NCBI GenBank assembly: GCA_030063045.1
Contig: JAQSEB010000016.1
Coordinates: forward strand, 682,001 to 746,000
Reading direction: 5' to 3'
Source: Pratylenchus scribneri
Taxonomy: Eukaryota; Nematoda; Chromadorea; Rhabditida; Pratylenchidae
Length of the DNA: 64,000 nt
The position numbers and the translations under genes were made by a program. Below the pieces are notes generated by a model. It was not told the DNA's origin, made no database searches, and saw only the letters and a list, made by a program, of their open reading frames with translations. Positions 33,522-44,380 of this stretch are shown here, in pieces (position 1 is the stretch's first letter; every line of letters begins with the position of its first letter).

Positions 33522-33984
33522 TAATTCAATTCGCTGAATTTAAATAAGGAATAAGGATGAATTGCGAATGTACGAACTGCCAATGTACGAATTGCCCTTA
33601 ACCCATAAAGGCTAAGATTAGATAGTTTAGTTTCGTGTGGGTGCGTTTCGTAAAAAGTGTAAAATGTTGCATTTCGTAAAAAAAGTGTAAAAATGTCGCG
33701 TTTCGTAAAAAAAGTGTAAAAATGTCGCGTTTCGTAAAAAAAGTGTAAAAATGTCGCGTTTCGTAAAAAAAGTGTAAAAATGTCGCGTTTCGTAAAAAAA
33801 GTGTAAAAATGTCGCGTTTGCATTTAAATCAAAAAATATTATAAAATTATCGGGTATAATAAATTTGTATCCAATTATTGACGCTATATGGAATTAAGGG
33901 CTTATTATAAAATTTTTTTCAAAGTCATGAAATGATACACCAATCGACTCTGCTATTGGTTTCGCCTAAAATCCAAAAGTAAAA

Positions 33985-34200
33985 AAGTTATAGTTGCGCA
34001 AAGGAAATACGGATTGGAACTGCTGCGGTGGGCATTTCAGAGTGGACTCCTCCGTGTGCTCCGCCTCCGCGCGACCAGACGAGCCTTGGCTCGCTTCGCT
34101 CGCCAAGGCTCGTCCAGTTCCCGCGCTACGGCTACGCACACTCCGGAGTCCACTCTTACATTCCTCCGCAGTTCCAACACATTCCAGCGAGACTTAGAAA
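33985..34200. repeat. GC-rich island repeat inside foldback element 2
   Basis: Shares GTGGGCATTTCAGAGTGGAC and CACTCCGGAGTCCACTC with the islands at 29,425 and 39,750. The middle differs: GCCTTGGCTCGCTTCGCTCG forms a hairpin with CGCCAAGGC. It sits within a local inverted repeat (TATGGAATTAAGGGCTT, then AAGCCCTTAATTCCATA). Confidence 0.65.
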
Positions 34201-34572
34201 AAAATTTTCAAAAAGCCCTTAATTCCATATAGTGCCCAATTATTTGTGAAATAGTAGGTTCATCTAATCATTAATCAATATAGTTTATTTATTCCGATTT
34301 CTGAATCTTAATGATGCTATCCGGATAGATAAAAAAATAAAATGCAAATTGAGTAAATATGACATATATATGCGTTTATTTCAAAATTGCAAAATTTTAG
34401 TTATCTAATAAAAGTGGCAAATTGTTACTTTTCTCAAAAAAAATTACAAAATCATATCAGTATTAAATTTTATCGAAAAAATCAAAGAAAGGAATTTTAA
34501 AAATTAAAATAATAATTCATAGAAAAAAGGAAAACTTATAAAATAAACGTAAAATAAATTATAATAAAAAAA

Positions 34573-34913
34573 TTATTGATTATTTTCAATGCGCATAGGA
34601 TGAATAATTGTTTGGTAATGTCCAGGAAAAGGATCATAATAAACAAATATGGATTTCTTTTCACGGTTTTGATCAGAATTCACCAACTAAATTTAGAAAA
34701 ATAAAAATAAATTTGTTAAAAATACCGAAATTGTAATTTCTGGAGAATAAATTTGCCAGCGCATGATATGATTAGTGCCATCAGGGGTTGGATATTTTTC
34801 ACAGATAACAACATTAAAATTATATAATTTTGCTGCGGCTAGTAATTCGACGTTTCCTGCCCAAAAACGATCTTGACGCATATCTATCATGCGATCCCGA
34901 ATTTCATTAACAT
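34573..34913 (-). CDS. OTU-like cysteine protease, C-terminal exons (partial)
   Basis: Two exons joined in phase 0: 34913-34726 and 34686-34573 (TAA). The first encodes IRDRMIDMRQDRFWAGNVEL followed by LAAAKLYNFNVVICEK and WQIYSPEI. The second encodes SIFVYYDPFPGHYQTIIHPM. The W-A/G-G-N-x-E-L-x-A-x-A block and the DPFPGHY segment (candidate catalytic His in GHY) are typical of the C-terminal half of OTU deubiquitinases. The catalytic Cys exon (DGNCLF-type) was not found upstream within the element, so the domain is incomplete or its first exons have decayed. A short acidic ORF (35,346-35,230, starting MANFGDLDFADENIKYG) may be a 5' exon. The gene is enclosed by the foldback arms and absent from unit 1, so it arrived with the element. 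Confidence 0.68.
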
Positions 34914-35229
34914 CTATTTTAAATTAGTTCAAAAGAAATGATAATAAAAAATATCATCAAGAATCTATTGTAAATATTACATATAATTTTTTGATTTTTT
35001 GAAAATATTTAAAATTAAAAAAGAATAGATATATATATAAATATATGGCAGAATTGCGGAATCGATATGCCACTGTTTCAGGTTTTTTTTTGGAAAATTA
35101 TAAAATACTAGTTCATATTTGATTTTGTCTTTTTTGACGCTTCGGGGCTCATCAGTCATCAGATGTTAGCAATTGTTATTCTATTAGTTCAACCATAATG
35201 TTCGTCTTTTTCCTCGCTTCAGGATTACT

Positions 35230-35346
35230 TCATGTCTCATAACTCAAAACAAATTGAAAATCATTATCACCGTCGTCTTCAGCACCATCGATTACCCCAT
35301 ATTTGATATTTTCATCGGCAAAATCTAAATCACCAAAGTTGGCCAT
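35230..35346 (-). CDS. Short acidic ORF upstream of the OTU exons
   Basis: Begins MANFGDLDFADENIK and continues acidic (GAEDDGDNDFQF) to a stop after 38 residues. Several GT dinucleotides inside could be donors (for example after KYG). It may be the first exon of the OTU gene, but I could not establish a phase-consistent join. Low confidence. Confidence 0.35.
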   Translation of the reverse strand: MANFGDLDFADENIKYGVIDGAEDDGDNDFQFVLSYET

Positions 35347-35900
35347 AAATTAAGGCCAAGCTGCGCAGGACTTAGCCAAATCAAAAACCAATTAGATATT
35401 GGCGACCAATGTTCATCAACCCAGAAAACCCCGAGTATAAAAAATTAGCTCAATTCATCTTCAAAAGAAAATTTGGAGACATACAAATACAAATAGACAA
35501 ATAATTTCTTCTAAAGTTATATTATTGGATTAACAAATTTAAATGAGATCAAATAAAAAAAAAACAATTTTTACACTTTTTTTACGAAACACGACATTTT
35601 TACACTTTTTTTACGAAACGCGACATTTTTACACTTTTTTTACGAAATGCAACATTTTACACTTTTTACGAAACGCGACAGCACCGTTTAGTTTATCACA
35701 AACGTCGGTTCCGTATTTGGGACGTCCATTCTCTCAGGATAGAAGATTCCCAGAAAAGGACTCAACATAAATTTATTCCCAAATCATAATTTACAGAGAT
35801 TGTTGCATGAGAAAGAAATAAAAATAACACAATTTTTACAAAAGTGATGGTTAAGAATTATTTTGGACAGAGATTTTTTGTTTATTTTACATTTCATTAT

Positions 35901-37578
35901 TTATTTCATTGCCATAGTATCTGCGGCACTTTTTATGACAGTAATTTTCATTTGGCCGTTTCGCTCGCGTGGTGCTACAAGTATGAAAATCCAATTGTAA
36001 TAGAGCACACAGAGAGTGAAATTCAGTGTAGCCATAGCAGCGATAAAATTGGCGACAAAAAGATTCACCAATGAAGGCAATATCTTAAAATGACATTTTT
36101 ATTATAATTTTTTTTATTTTTAGCACATTTTTTTTTATTTTAATTATTTTTCTCAATCTCATTTATATATTCATACTTACTTTGGTTATATTTACAAACT
36201 GGTAAATAAATGCCGGCAATACTTCCATAAGAATTTCGCAAATAATAGTAAATTTTACAACTCGATTTTTCTGAAATTTTTTTATTAATTATATTTTAAT
36301 TTTTATTAATATTTAAATAAATTACATATATTCATAGTAAATATAATTTATTAGAATATTTTTTTATCCATATTATTATCACATACAATTTTTTTGGCCA
36401 ATTCCTTTTCCTTCTTTAAGCAATAAAAGAAAAAAGCGCTACAAAAAAGGTCCAATCCTCCAGTGATCAATTTCACAGCAGTCTGAGGAATAAAACCAAA
36501 CTTCGGCGAAGTGTTCATTAAAGGTGGTGATTTGAGAACTGTTTTAAATTTGAAAATGTAATTTTTAATATTTATTTGATTTAAACAAATATTTTTTATT
36601 AATAATATAACTTCTATTGCTGGTTCGAAATTATTTCAAAAATTATAAAAATATTATATGTATTTTAATTTAAAAATTTTTTTACCTATGGCCGGGTCCA
36701 ATGGCATTTCAAAAAAATACCAAATTATTGTTAAAATATAAATCAAAGGGGTCAAAAATGCTGCTCCCCGAACGTAATATTTTCGGTAATGCATAAAACT
36801 AATTGGGAAGCGAATGATCAAAATGCGCTCCACTGTCAGGATTAATGACAAATATGGTTGCATATAATTGTATGGTCCCGAGATGTCTTGGATCATAACT
36901 ACCACATAGAAATTTGTGCGTGGATCCCACAGCCCGAATGCCTGGATGAAAATTTAGTTTAATGCAAAACTTATATTAAACTTCAATAATTAATTTTTTT
37001 ATAATCTTTTATTATTAAATTTGCGTGGTGCTTTCAGAAGGATCCAAAAAATTTATAAAGATTTGTTTATTAAAAGAATATGAATTATATGGGTTAATAT
37101 ATATTTTATTTACTAATATTTTTGGGATTTTTTATAGTAAAAGGGGGAGTAAATAAATATTTAGAAAAATGAGGTCTCTATAATTCATCTCAAAATTGAA
37201 TAAATAGCAGAAAAAAATGTAAAATGATTGAAAATTTATTATAATTATTTTTTTAAATTTCTAAGAAAAAAATTATTTTAAAATCTCAAAAAATTAACTA
37301 CTCACTTTCTGCAAATAAGTAAAAAAGCCCCAGATCATCATTATAGTATGGGCGCCTAAAAACAATTTCATAACAGCCGAAATTTTCACAGATAATTTGC
37401 CAAATATTGGCGCAAAAATTAACAAATTCGCTAACAGTAAAAGAGAAGTTATTTGAAAGCAGAGCACAAATCCAATCTGCGCATTGCTGACCGCCATTGT
37501 GAGTGTATCATTTGTTGATGTATAATAGTGATTCGGATTTGTAGAAAATGTAAAAATGGGAATTGGTGCGGATTGCAT
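35901..37578 (-). CDS. Seven-transmembrane serpentine (chemoreceptor-like) GPCR, copy 2
   Basis: Exons in transcript order are 37578-37306, 36941-36686, 36538-36387, 36270-36181 and 36083-35901, the same structure as copy 1 and 317 aa. I see only one amino-acid change in the parts compared (LKTPP in copy 1, LKSPP here, at the start of exon 3) plus silent changes such as ACC/ACT in exon 4. All five exons have kept frame and splice sites since duplication, which suggests a recent event or selection on both copies. Introns differ by small indels in A/T runs. The upstream minisatellite is longer than that of copy 1 (about 990 against 655 bp). Confidence 0.87.
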
Positions 37579-37694
37579 CTTCTTTTGTCCACAGCTCAGG
37601 ATGCGACTATTATTTTATATCTTTAAAATTCACTCAAAATTTGTTTAAAAACGTCCGAGGTCTAATCCACAAAAAAGACCCAGTATAAATAATA

Positions 37695-38683
37695 ATGTTC
37701 GCCAAGTTTTAAAATGTTCGCCAAGTTTTAAAAGGTTCGCCAAGTTTTAAAATGTTCGCCAAGTTTTAAAATGTTCGCCAAGTTTTAAATGTTCGCCAAT
37801 TTTAAAATGTTCGCCAAGTTTTAAAATGTTCGCCAAGTTTTAAAAATGTTCGCCAAGTTTTAAAAATGTTCGCCAAGTTTTAAAATGTTCGCCAAGTTTT
37901 AAAATGTTCGCCAAGTTTTAAAATGTTCGCCAATTTTAAAATGTTCGCCAAGTTTTAAAATGTTCGCCAAGTTTTAAAAATGTTCGCCAAGTTTTAAAAA
38001 TAAATATTCGCCAAGTTTTAAAATGTTGGCCAAGTTTTAAAATGTTCGCAAGTTTTAAAAATGTTCGCCAATTTTTAAAAATGTTCGCCAAGTTTTAAAA
38101 TGTTCGCCAAGTTTTAAAAGGTTCGCCAAGTTTTAAAATGTTCGCCAAGTTTTAAAATGTTCGCCAGTTTTTAAATTTTCGCCAAATTTTAAAAATGTTC
38201 GCCAAGTTTTAAAATGTTCGCCAAGTTTTATAAATGTTCGCCAAGTTTTAAAATGTTCGCCAAGTTTTAAAATGTTCGCCAAGTTTTAAAAATGTTCGCC
38301 AAGTTTTAAAAATAAATATTCGCCAAGTTTTAAAATGTTCGCCAAGTTTTATAAATGTTCGCCAAGTTTTATAAATGTTCGCCAAGTTTTAAAATGTTCG
38401 CCAAGTTTTAAAAATGTTCACCAAATTTTAAAATGTTCGCCAAGTTTTAAAAATGTTGGCCAAGTTTTAAAATGTTCGCCAAGTTTTAAAATGTTCGCCA
38501 AGTTTTAAAAATGTTCGCCAAGTTTTAAAATGTTCGCCAAGTTTTAAAATGTTCGCCAAATTTTAAAAATGTTCACCAAGTTTTAAAATGTTCGCCAAGT
38601 TTTAAAATGTTCGCCAAGTTTTAAAAATGTTCGCCAAGTTTTAAAAATGTTCGCCAAGTTTTAAAATGTTCGCCAAGTTTTAT
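37695..38683. repeat. Promoter-proximal minisatellite of receptor copy 2
   Basis: About 50 copies of TTCGCCAAGTTTTAAAATG and its variants. Blocks such as TAAATATTCGCC appear twice here, where unit 1 has one, pointing to internal block duplication as the way it grew. Confidence 0.95.
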
Positions 38684-39749
38684 TTCTTTACGGAATGTTT
38701 GTCGGAATTTTTTTCCAGATAATTCCGAATCGAGTCGGTCTAAAAATTTGAAAGTATTTGATTTTGTTTAAGAATTTTTATTCAAATAATCGGTTCGTAA
38801 AAGTCATCATAAACAATTGTGAAAATTGTGTGATATTATGTGAATTATCTGACTGAGTGGTCATTGAAATTGAAAATCGCAATTGGTTGAAATACATATT
38901 TGTATCCCGACAGCTTGCACTATTTAGAAGGAAAGATTGTTCCGCGTGTTTTTCAATTAAAAATAAAAATTTTCGGTGTGAATAACAAAAGCCTAGTCAC
39001 GCCAAAGCCCACTTGGAAATTATTTAAATTATCGGAATAATAATAAAATAAAAATAAAATATCAACAAATTAACTACAAAATTGAAGGTCAAGACAATTT
39101 GGCTTGTTTATAAATTATATTCATGTTAAAAAGAAAATATCCACTTAAAAACTGCTTTCAAAATTCATGTAACGCCCACATAAAAATTAAATTATATTTG
39201 TACGGTTGATGAATGCACAAAAAAAGACAAAATTCGAATGGAATTTGAGGAATCTGCAAGGCGGAAATGGAAATGCATGATTTTTGACACGAATTTTTAT
39301 TCGATTTTGCCACCATAAATAATATTTAATTAATTAATTAAATGAACTGTAGAAAATATGCAAGCAATATGATTTGAAGTAGAATAAATTGTTCCTCACT
39401 CTAGAGCTCTAGACTAGAGATAGAGAGCTCGTAAACAAAGATTGTAGAAATGGGAACGTTTGGTTCCCCCGATTTCTGGGACAAAGTTCCCTAAATTCGT
39501 AAACAAAGACGTTCGCTTGATTTTAAAAAAAGATTCCCGTATTTCCCCGATTACATTTTTATATTATACCTAGTCCCGTTTTTTGCAGATTTGTTTTCAA
39601 AATATAAAGGACACATTTTGGATATACTTTAGTGAACCACCCACGAAATTTTCAGGTTAAACTGGTTTCATTCAATCTCTCATGGCTTCTAATGAACAAA
39701 ATAGGCAATGGCAATGTGCGGAAATGTGGTTTCATCAAAAAATTAAAAG
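38684..39749. other. No gene seen (unit 2, between minisatellite and GC-rich island)
   Basis: Duplicate of 28,360-29,424 with scattered substitutions and small indels (for example an extra AAAA near 39,220). Nothing coding is supported. Confidence 0.5.
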
Positions 39750-40080
39750 TTACCGTTGCGCAAAGGAATACGTTTTGATACTGCTTCGGTGGGCATTTCA
39801 GAAGGGACTCCAACGTGTGCTCCGCCTTCGCTCCTCACGGCTCACTTAGCTCGCTAGCGCTCACTAAGCTCGCCGCCGGACCGCTCCGTTGTCCGGGTCG
39901 GAGCTACGGCTACGCCACTCCGGAGTCCACTTTTACATTCCTCCGCAGTTCCAACACATTCCAGTGAGATTAAAATGGTCATAACTTTTTTATTTTTGAG
40001 TTTTAAAATCACCGATAGATTCGAGCTTCTCTCATCGAGACGCGTGGAATGCACTATAATACGACCATGTAAAAAAATTC
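39750..40080. repeat. GC-rich island repeat, copy 2
   Basis: Near-identical to 29,425-29,750: CTCACTTAGCTCGCTAGCG, CTCACTAAGCTCGC and CACTCCGGAGTCCAC, then CTCATCGAGACGCGTGGAATG. Confidence 0.7.
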
Positions 40081-40460
40081 AAAATTTTATGAGTTTCGTC
40101 CCATAGGGGGGACGGACCAAGCACTTTTTTGATTTTCTCGAGAAAAAACAAAACTAAAATTTCTAGTCGTTTCTTTTTAAATTATTCTAATTTTTAATTG
40201 CATTATTCGTATTTATAATTTTTTTCGCATTGTTCTGATTTCTGAATTAATTTTAATTTTAAAGCAGATTTTGATTTTCTAATTTCTTCTGTTCTCATTT
40301 AAATTATACTATTCTTTATTTACTTTTTCTTATTAACAGTTTGTTAATAATTTTCTTTTATCTTATTCTAATTCTCAATTTTTTATTTTTTAATTATAAA
40401 ATTTCTGAGAATCAGAATAAAAATTCTTTTTTTTTTGTTTAAAAATTTCAAATTTATTAC

Positions 40461-40824
40461 GTAAAATTGACGCTTTTAGGCAAAATTTCTTCATTCCAAA
40501 GTCGTTCCAAAGCCATTGGGATGGCACCGCCAACATTGCACAAAATGGCATTGCTCCTTGCCAACCCAAAATCCGTCGTGTTTTGAGCAACCAAAAGGGC
40601 CACTTTTATGATTGTTTGATTACCGATATTTGTTTTTGGGGAGGCTGTACTAAAATCGCCAATGTGGAAGCCCAATTGTGGTTGTTGCGTCTATAGGAAA
40701 AAATTTATTCAAGTAAAAAAACATAAAATAAGAAATATTATTTAAATAAGTAAAATTTATTTACTTGAACATTCGGAAAGAAGAAAATGGATGTAAATTG
40801 AATTAAAAGAAGACATTTATTCAT
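40461..40824 (-). CDS. 5' exons of a receptor-guanylate-cyclase/ANF-receptor-like gene (in frame)
   Basis: Exon 1 (40824-40765) encodes the signal-peptide-like MNKCLLLIQFTSIFFF. Exon 2 (40690-40461) ends at an AC|GTAATA donor in phase 2. Its frame reads TIIKVALLVAQNTTDFGLA, RSNAILCNVGGAIPMALERL and WNEEILPKSVNFT. The KVxLLVAQ start, the GGAIPMALERL block and LPxxVNFT are what I expect at the N-terminus of the ANF-receptor ligand-binding fold of nematode receptor guanylate cyclases. No further ectodomain, kinase-like or cyclase exons are visible downstream before the next gene, so this is a 5' fragment or the remaining exons are lost. The match is from memory of the family and should be treated as probable, not certain. 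Confidence 0.6.
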
Positions 40825-41532
40825 TGCTTCATCTTTATTCTTTTGTGGACTATTTTATATTGTATTTATATATGTTATATGATATTTTAATATATAAGGA
40901 GTGGGTGTAATTGGAAGGATAATACACATTATTAATTTGCTTGTCTGTACTATGTCTATGGTTGCCTATCAAAATTTAATACAATATCGCTTTATTAAAA
41001 AATTAATCTGAATTTAATGAGAAATGAATAGCAGGAATTTATGGAGATTAGCAAATGTTCAGTGTTCAGATTAATAAGCCAAGGTAGAATTACTAATTGA
41101 GTCTCGACAAAGTCCTACATTTGCTACTCTCATGTAAAAATTTATAGATAAGGAACTAATTTCTGCGGGCAACTTTGAATGGGAAAAGGTCAATTCCTAA
41201 TACTGTAAATTCTTTTCTAATATCCCTTAAGGAAATAAAAGTGAATTTAAATGGGGAAAACAAAATCTTAATATTTACCGGACAAATGGGTTATATAAAA
41301 TATTTAGAATTTTGGAAAACATATCAAAATTTTTACTATTATTGTCATTAAATTTATTAATTAAAATTATAAATAATTTATAAATTTTACAGCGGAAACC
41401 GGAAAGGATGACAGTATTTTGCATGCACTATGTAATTATGTATCTAGGTGATGGGAAGGGGGAATATTTTTTTGAACCATTTTTGTGGAATTGATTGAAT
41501 CCAAATTGGTTGAACAATGTGCTGACAAATTC

Positions 41533-44380
41533 ATCCTATTCGGATGGATTTGGTGAAATGCATTAATTAAAAAATGTCAATAATTTTGAGGAAGTATTCG
41601 CCGATAGTTCATTTGATTTTAATCTCGCATTGGTTAATTAATCTGTAAATTTAATTAATTAAAATGTATATCAGAACTAGATAATTGTTTACCTCAAATG
41701 AAGTCAATTCTTCATCTTTTCCATTCACGCATCACTGTTATAAAAATAATGAAAATATATTTTGGCATTTATATTTTACAATAATAATAATTGGATATGG
41801 ATTGGCCGCCGACCGACTGTCGCTTTGTTAATTTTTGGTCACTCAGTCCGAGTGAATTTTGATAAGGAACAATGGAATTCCAATTAATTCAATCGTGATC
41901 CTTGAATAATAATTTGAGAAATGATGGCAAAAATTGAAGATGAATTAATTATAAAATATTTTAAATTTATATTTTTCCATTTAAACTTTCACTTTTAATC
42001 CTTCATATATTTGTTGATTTTCTTGTTAATTTTTTTTGTTTCATCAAAATGTCATTTAAATAATCATTTCTTGTAAATTGCAGTTTTTTCTCCATTTTTT
42101 TCATATTCCATTATTCCACCTCTTTTAATTTTTGCAATGTCTTTTTTTTCTATTTTTAATAATCTAAAATTTACATTTTCTTTTGCATTAAAAATATGTC
42201 TTTTTGTTGAAAGCGCTTTTTATTTCCTATTCTACTCATTGAGGATTAGATGATGACTTCGGAAAATTGCCTCAAGCTAAAATTTGAATATTTTATTGTA
42301 TCGATGAAGTATAAGATAAATTTTGTGCTTATTATTAATTACTTCATTTTAATTCACCTCTTTAATGCTATTGATCATTTTTTGTACATTTCTTGCCAAA
42401 AGGCCATTTGGCATTTTGACCAGAAGATCAAAAGCATTTTCCAACGGCATTGAGACGAATAATTCGTTCATCAATTCCATCGGCATTACTCAACGATGTT
42501 GTGTCATATTATCAAATTTTGAATTTTGTTTTTTTCTTCTAAATTTATAAATTAATTTCAATGTTTAGCAATTAAAAAATTTAAAATATTAGAATGATAA
42601 TAATGAGAAGAATTCGCTTTTTTTATATGGGTACCATTTTTTTCTGTTGAATACCAAATGATGAGGGAATTAGGGGAATTTTGGAGGAAAAAATGGAAAA
42701 AAATATTCAACAGAGGATTGGGTAAGTAATAGGATCAAAAAAATATTTTTCTGTTGTTCCTTCTCCCCCAAAATAAATTACACAAAGTACGCATATGTGA
42801 TATGTTCCCAGAATAGCGCAATCTGCAAACAAAAACCTCTTATAAATTCCCGGAATAATTCAATCAACAACGAAGTCACAAAGCCGGCTGACTTTTTGGA
42901 CAAACATTGAAGCGAATTAAACAAATAAAAAATGGACAAAAATAGCCATTTTTTATTCTTCCTTTTTAATCATTCCCCGAAAATGACAGCCAGCATCTTA
43001 GAAATATGGACAAAAGCAATTTGGAAGCAAATACGAATGTATGGGACAAAAAGAAAAAGGGCTAGTTTTTTTTATTTATTTAATCCTCTTTCCCTCAGGA
43101 ACTCGCGGTATAAAAATACCATTATAATCTTTTTATAGAATTAATCGCATTTTGTGCGTTTTCCATTATCTTAGAAAACCTTCAAGCTACTTATAAAATA
43201 GTTTTATAAAAAATTTTTGAGATCATTTTTTGATATAAAAATGAAAAAATTTCACCAAAAAGTACATTGACAATTTTTTATTCCTAAATTGTTTTTACAA
43301 AATTTTTTAAGAATTAAAAACATTTTGTAAAAGATTCATTTTCGTTTTCATGAGCTTTTTAAAACCATTTTTTATTTTGATATATGTAATGCTTATATTT
43401 TTTGCAATATTTTTTACATTTTGAAGAATTTTGAAAAATTAAAGAATAACTTTATATATTTAAAAATTCATGTAAAATTTTAATTTTTAATAAAATATTT
43501 AGCAAATTATCAAAAATCATTTATTGCAAATTGTCATTTTCCTACGTGCTGTAAATTGGACTGTTTGAAATTTGATCAATCAACAACATATCGAGAAAAG
43601 CAAGGTAGGAATTCAAATAATTTTTAACTAAGCAATAAATTTTATATAATTTATTAAATTTACCCTTGAAAATTCTCCGTTGTCAATTTAAATTTCCCAA
43701 TAGTACATTAGTGAAAACATACATATTGATTATGACAGAGCATATTCGCTAAAGCCACTACCAATTCTCATTTCGAATATATAAAATTTCTACTTTCAAC
43801 CTTTTCAAATTAAATAATTAATAGTTATTTTTTTCCAATTATGTATAATAGCAAAATTTGATAATTTTTTGCAGATAAAGAGATTTTTATGGCTAATTTT
43901 AGCTATTGATCTCAATTCTAAATTCAGATTTTTGATGTCTTCTCCTGTTTTGATAAAAAAAATTCAAATTTTACTATAAAAAGATTTCTGGTAGCTTAAT
44001 TTTATATGGATAATATACATATAGCTTAATTGATAGATCACCCAGTTCATTAAATCCATTGATATTTATGGAAATTATTTAAATTTTTTGGGTCGATCGG
44101 AATAATTTGAATTGATCTTTTAAAAAGGAAACTATTTTTTTAAACAAATGGTGAATAGTGGAACAAATTTATTAACCATTATAAAAAATATCAGAATATC
44201 AGTTCCATTATTATTCACTCAATACACTTTCATAGAGATTAATCTCATGCTGATTTGATGATTTATAAGATGGATTTGATATCATAATTAGTTCATAAAA
44301 TTTACAAATTTGAAACATATTTTTAGTCAAAAAAATATTTTTGGATATTCTTAAAAATTAATGCTTAATTTTAGCTTAAA
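41533..44380. other. No gene confidently called
   Basis: AT-rich. Short ORFs such as the one at 42,932-43,138 (starting MDKNSHFLFFLFNHSPK) lack splice support and look like promoter or UTR DNA. Nothing repeated or structured stood out. Confidence 0.45.

Larger units (their letters stand above)
33634..35685. mobile_element. Foldback MULE-like element 2 carrying an OTU-protease gene fragment
   Basis: The arms are tandem copies of a 27-28-bp unit containing GTTTCGTAAAAAAAGTGT: left about 33,645-33,820, right, inverted, about 35,565-35,680. It is flanked by 9-bp direct repeats GTTTAGTTT (33,625-33,633 and 35,686-35,694). The sister segment has one GTTTAGTTT followed by ATCACAAACG at 24,843-24,861. 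The outer ends resemble those of element 1 (GTTTCsTAAAAAGTG). The interior holds a second small foldback (about 33,880-34,240) with a GC-rich island, then an OTU-like gene on the minus strand. Confidence 0.85.
31185..41532 (+). repeat. Segmental duplication, unit 2
   Basis: Direct tandem copy of 18,812-31,184. The junction reads GACAAATTC|TTTAGGATTC. The right limit is GCTGACAAATTC at 41,521-41,532, after which the sequence diverges. It contains copy D exons, foldback element 2 with the OTU fragment, receptor 2, minisatellite 2, a GC-rich island and the in-frame ectodomain exons. It lacks the MULE and foldback 1. Confidence 0.9.

Noticed and set aside
33521..33823. Repetitive minus-strand ORF (HFYTFFTKRDIFTLFLRN-type)
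   Set aside because: It is the translation of the tandem repeat in the left arm of foldback element 2.
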